31,999 bases of DNA from JAOZTV01 sp965371805 (lineage in GTDB: Bacteria > Acidobacteriota > Aminicenantia > UBA2199): positions 1-31,999 of the forward strand of contig CBDUZW010000061.1 of NCBI GenBank assembly GCA_965371805.1, in the 5' to 3' direction. A model generated the notes under the pieces. The model was given only the letters and a program-made list of their open reading frames with translations, did no database searches and was not told where the DNA came from. Numbering within the stretch: position 1 is the first letter of the stretch; each line of letters begins with the position of its first letter. The position numbers and the translations under genes are program-made. Below, piece by piece: positions 1-7,436 of the stretch.

Positions 1-267
1 TGTAAACAAAGAACTTTATTTCATTATAGAGATTTTTTATAGGACACTAGTGATAAAATATAATGAAAAATTGAAAACATCAAGCAAAGAACTAATATAT
101 ACAAGAAATTATTTAAAATATAGTTGTTTTAATAATTTTAGGCAAACTTGATAAACAATATCAGGAATTACAATATTGTATTCAACAAATTTTACCCTTC
201 CCAGTTTCTTGACTGACACATATTATATGTTTTATTTATTTTTTTGAAACTTACATTTTGTCTATTT

Positions 268-298
268 ACTACAATTTTGCATTATAACTACAATATTG
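268..298. repeat. Tandem near-identical 12-mers upstream of the toxin-antitoxin promoter
   Basis: ACTACAATTTTG at 268-279 and ACTACAATATTG at 287-298 match in 11 of 12 positions and start 19 bp apart. They sit immediately upstream of the -35 box at 301-306. The core TACAATATTG also occurs at 169-178 as part of a palindrome. Paired sites next to a promoter are what an autoregulating antitoxin would bind. AbiEi-type antitoxins are known to bind repeats upstream of their own genes. That this repeat is such an operator is inference. Confidence 0.4.
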
Positions 299-300
299 AC

Positions 301-329
301 TTGTTACCTTAATTTAGATGTGATATAAT
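301..329 (+). promoter_or_regulatory. Promoter of the AbiE-like pair, leaderless arrangement
   Basis: A -35 box TTGTTA (301-306) is followed after 17 bp by a perfect -10 TATAAT (324-329). The ATG of the next gene starts at 336, six bases after the -10 box, so the expected transcription start falls on or next to the start codon. There is no room for a Shine-Dalgarno site. Confidence 0.6.
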
Positions 330-335
330 AGGTTT

Positions 336-1394
336 ATGAAGTTTATAAAAGCAGAACTAAAGAAAGGAGATAACTATTATCTACCGGACTGGGAATCTGC
401 AAATACAAGGGTTGTAGTAAAAAAAGATATCAAGGCAATTTATATTTTAAGAAACACTATTCTTCAACTCGCATACGAGACCCCAAAAAAACCTTTATTG
501 AATGTTATTTTATTACTGATTGAACCTAAAGTAACAGATTTACGGCTCCGTACTGAATTTAATAAAATGGAAAAAATCTTCAGGCCAGACGTATTGAAAC
601 GATTAAGTATTATTATTGTCAAGGAAGGACATTTCTATGGTTTTCCGAAAGACCCCGTCCCTGAGCTGAGTGAAGCCCTCAAGGAAATATATAAAGATGT
701 GTTACTGTACAATAATAATCCATTACCAAGGACTGATTATAAAGCTGAGATTTATAAAATCCTCATTTATAAGTGGCTTATGCATGAAGGTCCCTTGACT
801 TCGGACTGGCTTGCTCAAACCACTGGATGCAATTATCGAACAGTGGCAAATACACTTAATTCCCTTGGGAGTGTACTTATCAGACATTCCGATAGAAGGA
901 TTGAACTGAAATATTTTCCTAAAAATGCATGGGAATGGCTTCTCGTACATTTGAATAAATCCCGATTTACAAAAAGATATTCCGATCATTCTGGGCAACC
1001 GCGTTCAATTGACTCTTTATTGAAGAGATTAGCAAGGATGAAACATGCAAACATAGCAATTGCCGGAACTTTAGGGACTCAGCATCACTATCCCAATATC
1101 GATTTAATTGGAAACCCACGACTTGATCTTACAGTACATTGCCCGGAGAAATATCTGAATATTGATTTTATAGAAAAACTTGATCCCGGACTGAAAGAGG
1201 AAGTTGATACTGAAAAACCGGCATCCCTTGTCATTCATTTTATCAGGAGAAGAAAATCATTTTTTAAACCTAATCCAGATGGTATTGCCTGGGCAGATCC
1301 TGTTGAATGTCTTTTAGATTTGCATGAGATGTATTTGGAACCTCAAGCATTGGAATTTCTAAATTTTTTACAAACAAAGGGGATTAATTCATGA
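336..1394 (+). CDS. Winged-helix protein resembling AbiEi-type antitoxin
   Basis: A 352-residue protein with a winged-helix-like segment at about residues 130-210 (TSDWLAQTTGCNYRTVANTL reads as the HTH core). The C-terminal region ends in a stretch like the AbiEi family's (ADPVECLLDLHEMYLEPQAL, about 318-337). AbiEi proteins are DNA-binding antitoxins that repress their operon and counter a nucleotidyltransferase toxin. The next gene is a nucleotidyltransferase-fold protein, and the two overlap by the 4 nt ATGA, so they are very likely co-translated. The start codon directly follows the -10 box with no SD. Base composition is clearly richer in GC than most of the window, which suggests transfer. 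At 352 residues it is longer than classical AbiEi because of an N-terminal domain (about 1-125) I do not recognise. The AbiEi assignment rests on architecture and partner, not on a search. Confidence 0.55.
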   Translation: MKFIKAELKKGDNYYLPDWESANTRVVVKKDIKAIYILRNTILQLAYETPKKPLLNVILLLIEPKVTDLRLRTEFNKMEKIFRPDVLKRLSIIIVKEGHFYGFPKDPVPELSEALKEIYKDVLLYNNNPLPRTDYKAEIYKILIYKWLMHEGPLTSDWLAQTTGCNYRTVANTLNSLGSVLIRHSDRRIELKYFPKNAWEWLLVHLNKSRFTKRYSDHSGQPRSIDSLLKRLARMKHANIAIAGTLGTQHHYPNIDLIGNPRLDLTVHCPEKYLNIDFIEKLDPGLKEEVDTEKPASLVIHFIRRRKSFFKPNPDGIAWADPVECLLDLHEMYLEPQALEFLNFLQTKGINS

Positions 1395-2338
1395 ATCAAC
1401 AGGTAGATGTTGCAAAATCAGTTTCACCTGGAGCGGTATTGAATGAAATTGTTAAAGCGATCCCTGAAGAATATAAAAAGAATATAATTATTATTGGAAG
1501 CCTGGCAGTTGGATATCATTTCTTTGAAGAAAACGAAAACATGGTTGTTCGTACAAAGGATGTTGATTGTCTTCTTTCTCCGAGAATTGAAGCTGTTCAT
1601 GCCGGGGAAGCAATTACCGAAAAACTTTTTGCTTCTAAATGGTCTTTATACAAAAGAGGGAAGTGGACAACACCGGGCGATGAGAACACGCCTGCATATC
1701 AACTTCCGGCAGTTCGTTTAAATCCTCCGGGAAATAAAGATTGGTTTATTGAACTGCTGACTATTCCGGAATCTTCGGCTAATCGCTTGAAACAATGGGT
1801 TCCTTTAAAAACCAACTATGGATATTTTGCTCTTCCGAGTTTCGGTTTCCTATCATTGACTAATTACAAACCTCTTGACACTAAACTGAGTATTTATATT
1901 GCCAGACCGGAAATGATGGCACTTGCAAACATGCTGGAACACCCCGAAATAAGGCCGGAGACAATGTCAGGCATGATACGGGGACGTACAATCAAACGTA
2001 GCAATAAAGATTTAGGCCGTGTTCTTGCAATTGCTTATCTCAGCACAGGACAAGACGCAGACAGCTTGGAACAATGGCCTGAAATATGGCAAGAAGCTTT
2101 GCAAAATCGCTTTCCTGAGGATTGGCAAAAACTTGCCTGGAAATCAGGTTCAGGAATAAGAGCATTGCTGCAAAGTGACCTGGATTTAGATGAAGCATAT
2201 TATACATGCAGGTATGGGTTACTGGCTTCACTGCCTCCAAGTTTAGAACAACTTAGGATTACAGGAAAGCGTTTATTGCAGGATGCTGTTGAACCTCTGG
2301 AGAAATTGAGCGGCATGAAAGATACCAAAAATATATAG
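1391..2338 (+). CDS. Nucleotidyltransferase-fold protein, putative AbiE-like toxin
   Basis: A 315-residue protein with the signature of the DNA polymerase beta-like nucleotidyltransferase fold: a GS pair at 36-37 after a hydrophobic strand, the D-x-D carboxylates at 57 and 59, and a third candidate carboxylate at Glu121 in a FIELL strand. Such proteins act as toxins in AbiE and MenAT type systems by transferring nucleotides, in studied cases to tRNA. The target here cannot be read from sequence. The gene overlaps the preceding winged-helix gene by 4 nt and shares its higher GC. No membrane segment or signal peptide is visible. The second half (about 170-315) is mainly helical and unassigned. 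It could instead be a housekeeping nucleotidyltransferase, but the coupling to a putative antitoxin favours a toxin role. Confidence 0.55.
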   Translation: MNQQVDVAKSVSPGAVLNEIVKAIPEEYKKNIIIIGSLAVGYHFFEENENMVVRTKDVDCLLSPRIEAVHAGEAITEKLFASKWSLYKRGKWTTPGDENTPAYQLPAVRLNPPGNKDWFIELLTIPESSANRLKQWVPLKTNYGYFALPSFGFLSLTNYKPLDTKLSIYIARPEMMALANMLEHPEIRPETMSGMIRGRTIKRSNKDLGRVLAIAYLSTGQDADSLEQWPEIWQEALQNRFPEDWQKLAWKSGSGIRALLQSDLDLDEAYYTCRYGLLASLPPSLEQLRITGKRLLQDAVEPLEKLSGMKDTKNI

Positions 2339-2475
2339 AGACATTAATAGTCAAAATGTAATCATACAATCCACTCATACTCGTAGTATCCAGATTTTGT
2401 TTTAACATTTGCTTTGGATCTATTTACAATAGCTTTCTTTTAATTTCTATGTAAAAAATAATTCACATTTTTTAT

Positions 2476-2505
2476 TTGCTAAATCCATATTCTTTATGAT
2501 AAGAT
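2476..2505 (+). promoter_or_regulatory. Possible promoter of the radical SAM gene
   Basis: TTGCTA (2476-2481) and TAAGAT (2500-2505) are separated by 18 bp, each matching the sigma-70 consensus at four of six positions. The start codon lies at 2531. This is the best match in the 192-bp gap after the toxin-antitoxin pair, which otherwise holds nothing recognisable. Confidence 0.3.
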
Positions 2506-2530
2506 ATTAATTAATAAGAGTTTTAGAAAA

Positions 2531-3478
2531 ATGACAATTAATATAAATAAAAACAGATACATTTTTGGTCCTGTTCCATCTAGAAGATTAGGTATATCCC
2601 TTGGTATTGATCTAATTCCTTTTAAAACATGTTCACTGGATTGTGTTTACTGTGAATGTGGTAGAACAAATAATTTCACTAATAAAAGGGAGACTTTTGT
2701 TTCAGCTGAGACAATACTTGAAGAATTAAAACCATATCTGGACAAAGGAAATAAACTTGATTATATTACATTTTCAGGTTCCGGAGAGCCTACACTCAAT
2801 AGTGATATAGGAAAGATAATAAACCAGATAAAAAAAATCACAGATACACCGGTTGCGGTCCTTACAAATGGGACTCTATTGGGTGATCCTTCTGTAAGAA
2901 GTGCATTATTAAATTCAGATTTAGTTCTGCCTTCACTTGATGCAGTTACTCCAGAAATTTTTAATAAAATAAACAGACCTTATAAAGAGATAAGTATTAC
3001 AAATATTATAGAAGGCATCATTAAATTTCGTTCTGAATATAGAGGAAAGATCTGGCTCGAGGTTTTTATTGCTTCTGGAATTAATGATAATGATGAGGAA
3101 CTGCAAAAAATTTATAATACAATTCTTTCAATAAATCCTGATAAAGTTCAATTGAATACACTGGATCGCCCTCCTGCATATGAAAACATAAAATCTGTAG
3201 ACATGGAGACTTTAGATAAAATAAAGAAAAATTGGGATGGCTTACCAGTAGAAATAATAAAGAGGATTAGAAAAAGAGATGAAATTCTCTCATTCTCCAA
3301 AAACCTTGAAAATAATATATTAAACACTATATCCAGAAGACCATTAACAATAGAAGATCTTTCAGAATTAACAAAAAAAAACAAAGTTGAATTATATAAT
3401 TATATTGATGTATTAATTAAAGAAAAGAAAATAAAGGAAAAAATAATCGAAGATAAGATATTTTTAATTACATTTTAA
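2531..3478 (+). CDS. Radical SAM protein of the COG0731 type with C-terminal winged helix
   Basis: The CxxxCxxC motif that binds the SAM-cleaving [4Fe-4S] cluster is at Cys34, Cys38 and Cys41. It is preceded by GPVPSRRLG, a hallmark start of the COG0731 Fe-S oxidoreductase group, and followed by an SGSGEPTL motif near residue 85 that matches the GGE SAM-binding element. Length (315 residues) fits the family. The last 65 or so residues, after the barrel, look like a small winged-helix domain (RRPLTIEDLSELTKKNKVEL). The substrate of this group is not established. It is followed 23 nt later by an M20 peptidase gene with a good SD, so the two may be co-transcribed. No strong SD precedes the ATG (only AGAG). 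Confidence 0.85.
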   Translation: MTININKNRYIFGPVPSRRLGISLGIDLIPFKTCSLDCVYCECGRTNNFTNKRETFVSAETILEELKPYLDKGNKLDYITFSGSGEPTLNSDIGKIINQIKKITDTPVAVLTNGTLLGDPSVRSALLNSDLVLPSLDAVTPEIFNKINRPYKEISITNIIEGIIKFRSEYRGKIWLEVFIASGINDNDEELQKIYNTILSINPDKVQLNTLDRPPAYENIKSVDMETLDKIKKNWDGLPVEIIKRIRKRDEILSFSKNLENNILNTISRRPLTIEDLSELTKKNKVELYNYIDVLIKEKKIKEKIIEDKIFLITF

Positions 3479-3501
3479 AACAAACAAATAAGGAGAGAAT
3501 A

Positions 3502-4578
3502 ATGTCAGATAGAATGGTAAAACAGTTTATGGATATGGTAAGAATCGATAGTGAATCAGGTAATGAAGAAAATATGATAAATTACCTGATTGAAGAGTTT
3601 AATAAGATCGGTGCAAAAGCAGAGAAAGATGACTACGGGAATTTAATTGCAAAAATGGATGCAAGAGGATGTAGTGGTAAAGATCCTATTCTTTTATCCT
3701 GTCATGCCGACACGGTTCTTCCCGGGATAGGGATTGAACCTGTTATTGTAGATGGTGTAATAAGGTCAAAAGGAGATACAATTCTTGCCGCAGATGATAA
3801 AGCAGGCATTGCAGAAATGCTTGAGGCACTAAGAGTGGCAGAAGTTATGCCTCCGATAGAAATTGCAATCAGTAGACAGGAAGAAGTTGGGTTACTGGGA
3901 GTAAAGAATTTGGATTTTTCAAAGATCACTGCAAAGAAAGGTTTTTTACTTGATAATGACACTTTGGATACTATAGTGATTGGCGGTCCTTCATATTTCG
4001 CAATTGATGTAAATATAACCGGAAAAGCCGCGCATGCCGGAATGGAACCAGAAAAAGGAATCAGCGCAATTCAAGCTGCAGCAAGTGCAATTTCTGCATT
4101 AAAATTAGGGCGATTAGATGAGAATACAACAGCAAATGTAGGAATAATAAATGGAGGTTTGATTAGAAACGGAATACCTGATAAAACAACATTTCTTGCA
4201 GAGTGCAGAAGCTTAATACATGATAAAGCAGAAAACCTTGCCAATGAGATGACAGAAATTATAAGAAGAGAAGTAACTAAAAATGGAGCTGAAGTAGATA
4301 TAAAAGTCAATAATCTTTGTCAGGCCGTAGACATACCGGCAGATTCAGAGACAGTAGAAATTTCTAAAAAGGCATTAAAATCTGTTGGAATTAATGCAGA
4401 AACAACTTTTATTACTGGATTTACTGATGCCTCTATATATAATAATAAAGGAATTGAAGTTGCTGTTGTGGGGATTGGTGCAAAACTTGAACATTCAACA
4501 GATGAACATATATATATTGAAGATATGAATAAAGCCTTAAAAATGGTTATTGAGATATTGAGATTATCTTCTCTATAG
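3502..4578 (+). CDS. M20 family metallopeptidase, peptidase T-like
   Basis: A 358-residue cytoplasmic hydrolase with the full two-zinc M20 pattern: His68 and Asp70 in SCHADTV, bridging Asp98 in AADDKAG, the Glu127-Glu128 pair in RQEEVG (general base and ligand), an Asp in LDND, and the C-terminal His in EHSTDEH. The dimerisation or lid domain sits between about residues 165 and 275 and includes the typical GKAAHAG loop. The family cleaves short peptides or amino-acid conjugates. The sequence looks closest to the PepT-like branch, but the substrate cannot be fixed. The SD AAGGAGAG sits a few bases before the ATG. No signal peptide is present. Confidence 0.88.
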   Translation: MSDRMVKQFMDMVRIDSESGNEENMINYLIEEFNKIGAKAEKDDYGNLIAKMDARGCSGKDPILLSCHADTVLPGIGIEPVIVDGVIRSKGDTILAADDKAGIAEMLEALRVAEVMPPIEIAISRQEEVGLLGVKNLDFSKITAKKGFLLDNDTLDTIVIGGPSYFAIDVNITGKAAHAGMEPEKGISAIQAAASAISALKLGRLDENTTANVGIINGGLIRNGIPDKTTFLAECRSLIHDKAENLANEMTEIIRREVTKNGAEVDIKVNNLCQAVDIPADSETVEISKKALKSVGINAETTFITGFTDASIYNNKGIEVAVVGIGAKLEHSTDEHIYIEDMNKALKMVIEILRLSSL

Positions 4579-4618
4579 GAAAATATTTTTGATATAGGGG
4601 ATGTGAAATAGATAGAAA

Positions 4619-5245
4619 ATGTTCGAAACAAAAGAGAAACTATTACTCATCCCCTATTTTTGGGATCAAAACTTATTAAATAAAATCAGGAAAGAATCAC
4701 TCAGTGTACATAAAGTTTATTTGAGTGAACATATAATGCTCAATGAGTTTTCAATAATAACTGGTTTTATTGGATATCCACAGATCCTGACTCTTTTAAA
4801 TTCAATAAAAAACATATTTGAAAAAGAAATTTTTTTTCTTGGAACAGCAGGTGCAATAATGGATTCTATTAAAGTACCCTTTTCATTAAATATAACAGAG
4901 GTATATTCCAGTTCAATTCTTAAACATTTTTCTAAAGAAAAAATGTTTCCATTAAGACAAATCCATGGAAATCCAATAAGAAATGGTAAATGTGTAAGTA
5001 TAGATATTCCAAGTCGTGAAACAATGATATGGCTAAAACAACAGAAAGAAAAAAAAATTGATGCAGTCGAAATGGAACTCTTTCCAATAAGAGTTTTTTT
5101 ACAAAAGTCTTTTACTGCAGTTGTAATAATTACAGATTTAGTGAAAGGGGATCTTAAAATAAAATTAATGAACAAAAAGCTAATTAAAAAAGAGTTTATA
5201 GAGTCATTTCATATACTCGAAAAAAATATAAAAATTTTAAAATAA
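4619..5245 (+). CDS. Divergent nucleoside phosphorylase/hydrolase-fold protein
   Basis: A 208-residue protein carrying degenerate landmarks of the PNP/MTAN/futalosine-hydrolase family: a FLGTAGAI strand-loop where family members have the glycine-rich G-x-AG motif, a DAVEMELFP segment matching the VEMEGAA substrate-ribose loop, and an IITDLV segment matching the (I/V)SDL element with its catalytic aspartate. The family cleaves N-glycosidic bonds of nucleosides such as methylthioadenosine, adenosylhomocysteine or aminodeoxyfutalosine. The N-terminus lacks the usual start of the family, so specificity is not predictable. It begins 40 nt after the M20 peptidase gene and could be in its operon. 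A futalosine-pathway role (mqnB) is possible, but no other menaquinone gene is in view. Confidence 0.5.
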   Translation: MFETKEKLLLIPYFWDQNLLNKIRKESLSVHKVYLSEHIMLNEFSIITGFIGYPQILTLLNSIKNIFEKEIFFLGTAGAIMDSIKVPFSLNITEVYSSSILKHFSKEKMFPLRQIHGNPIRNGKCVSIDIPSRETMIWLKQQKEKKIDAVEMELFPIRVFLQKSFTAVVIITDLVKGDLKIKLMNKKLIKKEFIESFHILEKNIKILK

Positions 5246-5248
5246 TTT

Positions 5249-5278
5249 TAAAATAAATATTTTTATTTTATTTTTTAT
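5249..5278 (+). terminator. Weak AT-only hairpin with T tract
   Basis: A 9-bp stem with a TATT loop (left arm 5249-5257, right arm 5262-5270) is followed by a run of T residues. It lies just after the phosphorylase-like gene and before the chemotaxis gene. With no G-C pairs it would be a weak terminator at best. Confidence 0.25.
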
Positions 5279-5308
5279 GTTATGATGATTAATCAAAGGA
5301 GACTGATA

Positions 5309-7003
5309 ATGTTCAATAATATGAAAATGTCAAAGAAGATTATTTTAACTGGTGGTTTTTTTATTTTTCTAATGTTCGCTATATCATTTATAGGTCAGAA
5401 TAGTGTCTCAGATATTAACTATTCTGCAGCTCAGATGAATCAATATGAATCTGTATATAAGAACTTGAAAGAGATTGAGAGCGAAATGTATAAATGGCGT
5501 GAACCAATGATTAATATGTTTCTAGGTGAAGAACTCGATTTAAAAAAAATTGGACTTGACTCAACTAAATCTGAATTAAGCATTTTTCTCAAGAGTAATT
5601 CTATGACAGTATTCCTTAAGAAGGAACCGGATTTCAAAAAATTAGTTGATGATATCAAGAAACCTTATGATAATCTCTATGTAAGTGCAAAAAAGATAGT
5701 TTCTGCCTGGCAGGAGGGAGATGTCGATACTGCGATTGATACCTTTAAAAACAGTTTAAAAAAATCTTTTGATAATACCATTACTGAATTGGATAAAACG
5801 GCAAAATTTATTGAAGTAAAAGTTGAACATTTTAATAAGGAAAATTCTAAAGTTGCAAGTAATAGTAAAAGAAACCTCATAATTACATTTATAGTATCAA
5901 CAATATTAATGCTGGGATTGGGATTTCTTGTAATTAGAGATTTCAATTCAAAGATGGATAATTTAAAATTAAGAGTTAAGGATCTTGCTGAGGGTGATGC
6001 AGACCTTACAAAGACTATAGATGTACAAAGTTCTGACGAATTTGGAGAACTTGCAGGATATATAAATGGTTTTATAAAAATTGTTATGGATCTTGTTGTT
6101 AAGATCAAGGGAACAACAGAAGAAATAAAAGAATCTACAAATGAAATAGATGCCGGAAGTGATGATCTTGCTGTAAGAACTAATGAGCAGGCTGCATCAA
6201 TAACAGAGACATCTACTACTCTTGAAGAATTTACATCAATTGTATCTCTGAACTCTAAAAACTCAGATGAAGTAGACACTGTTTTAAGTAATTTTAATCG
6301 TGAGATTCAGCAAAAAAAAGAATTAATTGATAATGTAACAAGTACAATGGAGGAGATTGATTCTTCAAGTAAAAAAATCAATAGTATAATTACTGTAATA
6401 AATGACATAAGTTTTCAAACAAACCTGTTAGCACTTAATGCTGCTGTAGAAGCTGCAAGAGCTGGTGAGGCAGGAAGAGGATTTGCTGTTGTGGCATCAG
6501 AAGTTAGAAATCTTGCAGGTAAAACAGCAGATTCATCAAAAACTATTCAGGAAATTGTAAATAAGAATGTGGAATCATCTAAAAAAGGTATGGAGCTTGT
6601 AAATGAAACCTCAATTTTTTTCCAACAAATATTACAAGTAACTGCTGATATTTTAGAAAAAGTTAAGAGTATTTCTGATGGTTCCAAGGAACAGACAACA
6701 GGGATTGAACAAATCAATCAAGCTATTTCACAGCTTGACAATGTTATTAATAAAAACGCAACACTGGTACAGGATCTTTCAGAATCCTCAAAAAATATGA
6801 AAATGAACTCTATCACTTTATTTGATTTGGTAAATTCATTTAAGATTGATAATTCAAAACCTATATTATCTGAAAAGCCAGATAAAACTAAAATAGAAAA
6901 AACAAAAAAACCTTCCAGTGTAAAAAAGAACGAAAAAAAAGCCAAAAATGATGATGATGAAGACTTTTTTAATGCTGATGAATCTGGATTTGAGGAGTTC
7001 TAA
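5309..7003 (+). CDS. Methyl-accepting chemotaxis protein
   Basis: A transmembrane chemoreceptor. The start is placed at the ATG at 5309 because AAAGGAG precedes it by about 7 nt; an upstream in-frame ATG at 5282 has none. Numbering from that Met, TM1 is about 11-30, the extracytoplasmic helical sensor about 31-187, TM2 about 190-210, HAMP about 211-262, and a long coiled-coil signalling domain follows. The hairpin tip that contacts CheA and CheW is intact (ISFQTNLLALNAAVEAARAG, about 367-386). After the coiled coil comes a flexible Lys/Asp-rich linker ending in GFEEF, which fits the x-aromatic-x-x-aromatic pattern of C-terminal CheR/CheB tethers such as NWETF. The sensor resembles four-helix-bundle types; its ligand is unknown. 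No other che gene is adjacent, though a CheA-like kinase lies at 23091. Confidence 0.93.
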   Translation: MFNNMKMSKKIILTGGFFIFLMFAISFIGQNSVSDINYSAAQMNQYESVYKNLKEIESEMYKWREPMINMFLGEELDLKKIGLDSTKSELSIFLKSNSMTVFLKKEPDFKKLVDDIKKPYDNLYVSAKKIVSAWQEGDVDTAIDTFKNSLKKSFDNTITELDKTAKFIEVKVEHFNKENSKVASNSKRNLIITFIVSTILMLGLGFLVIRDFNSKMDNLKLRVKDLAEGDADLTKTIDVQSSDEFGELAGYINGFIKIVMDLVVKIKGTTEEIKESTNEIDAGSDDLAVRTNEQAASITETSTTLEEFTSIVSLNSKNSDEVDTVLSNFNREIQQKKELIDNVTSTMEEIDSSSKKINSIITVINDISFQTNLLALNAAVEAARAGEAGRGFAVVASEVRNLAGKTADSSKTIQEIVNKNVESSKKGMELVNETSIFFQQILQVTADILEKVKSISDGSKEQTTGIEQINQAISQLDNVINKNATLVQDLSESSKNMKMNSITLFDLVNSFKIDNSKPILSEKPDKTKIEKTKKPSSVKKNEKKAKNDDDEDFFNADESGFEEF

Positions 7004-7047
7004 TCTTCATAAATAATTTAAGTAACATAATTGTTTTTTAATTGCCA

Positions 7048-7076
7048 TTGACAACTATCTTTTATTTTGTTAATAT
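7048..7076 (+). promoter_or_regulatory. Promoter of the glutaredoxin gene
   Basis: A perfect -35 TTGACA (7048-7053) is followed after 17 bp by TAATAT (7071-7076). The expected transcript starts near 7083, leaving about 23 nt of leader that includes GGAG at 7095-7098. This is a normal leadered gene, unlike several others in the window. Confidence 0.6.
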
Positions 7077-7105
7077 TTAACTTAATATAGTAATGGAGAA
7101 TTATT

Positions 7106-7354
7106 ATGACTACAAAACCTAAAGTAATTGTATTTTCAACACCAACTTGTTCCTGGTGTACAACTGTCAAGCAATATTTAAAAAAACATCATGTTCGTTA
7201 TAGAGATATAGATATAAGCAAAGATGAGAAAGCCGCAAAAGACATGGAAAGAAGGACAAGGCAAAAAGGGGTACCGGTAACCCTTATAAACAATAAACCT
7301 GTAATTGGTTTTAATAAACTGGAACTTAACAAATTCCTCAATATTAAAGGTTAA
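7106..7354 (+). CDS. Glutaredoxin-like thiol-disulfide protein
   Basis: An 82-residue thioredoxin-fold protein with the redox motif Cys15-Ser-Trp-Cys18 after the first strand, a cis-proline loop (GVPVTLI), and the G-F-x-x-x-x-L helix at the C-terminus (VIGFNKLELNKFL). This is the compact NrdH/YruB-like glutaredoxin type that reduces disulfides in the cytoplasm. GGAG lies 7 nt before the ATG. It has its own promoter and is separated by about 35 bp from the -35 box of the next operon, so it is probably monocistronic. Confidence 0.85.
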   Translation: MTTKPKVIVFSTPTCSWCTTVKQYLKKHHVRYRDIDISKDEKAAKDMERRTRQKGVPVTLINNKPVIGFNKLELNKFLNIKG

Positions 7355-7388
7355 TAATTATTATATATTCAATCTTTATATATTTTGC

Positions 7389-7417
7389 TTGACATTTATA
7401 TTTTTTCACATTATTAT
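7389..7417 (+). promoter_or_regulatory. Strong promoter of the 7435-11133 operon
   Basis: TTGACA (7389-7394) and TATTAT (7412-7417) are separated by an optimal 17 bp. The -10 box runs directly into a large GATAAT-type palindrome at 7413-7436. The predicted transcription start near 7424 lies in the middle of that palindrome, so a protein bound there would block RNA polymerase. Confidence 0.65.
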
Positions 7418-7436
7418 CATTATTGATAATGATAAT
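7413..7436. promoter_or_regulatory. GATAAT-type palindromic operator overlapping promoter and start codon
   Basis: Two 12-base arms, ATTATCATTATT (7413-7424) and GATAATGATAAT (7425-7436), are reverse complements at 11 of 12 positions, the only mismatch being at the centre. The element is built from four GATAAT/ATTATC hexamers, the unit that makes up Fur boxes. In the canonical Fur box the hexamers face the other way (GATAATGAT before ATCATTATC), so this is Fur-like rather than a textbook Fur box. It overlaps the -10 box, the predicted transcription start and the ATG at 7435. Confidence 0.5.

Larger units (their letters stand above)
1..335. other. AT-rich intergenic leader without a recognisable gene
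   Basis: This stretch at the window edge holds no credible coding sequence on either strand and no tRNA-like fold that I could find. It contains a 12-bp perfect palindrome TACAATATTGTA at 169-180, whose first ten bases recur at 289-298 just before the promoter of the following toxin-antitoxin candidate. The rest is low-complexity AT-rich DNA. The upstream neighbour lies outside the window, so part of this may be its 3' region. Confidence 0.6.

Noticed and set aside
5282..5308. ATG at 5282 as the chemoreceptor start
   Set aside because: It has no Shine-Dalgarno, while ATG 5309 has AAAGGAG at good spacing and gives the expected basic N-terminus before TM1.
5677..6279. Long minus-strand open frame inside the chemoreceptor gene
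   Set aside because: It is antisense to a well-supported coiled-coil coding region, and its translation is low-complexity with no domain.
7413..7436. Calling the palindrome a canonical Fur box
   Set aside because: The hexamers match, but their order is inverted relative to the standard box, and the genome is AT-rich, so only a Fur-like label is justified.
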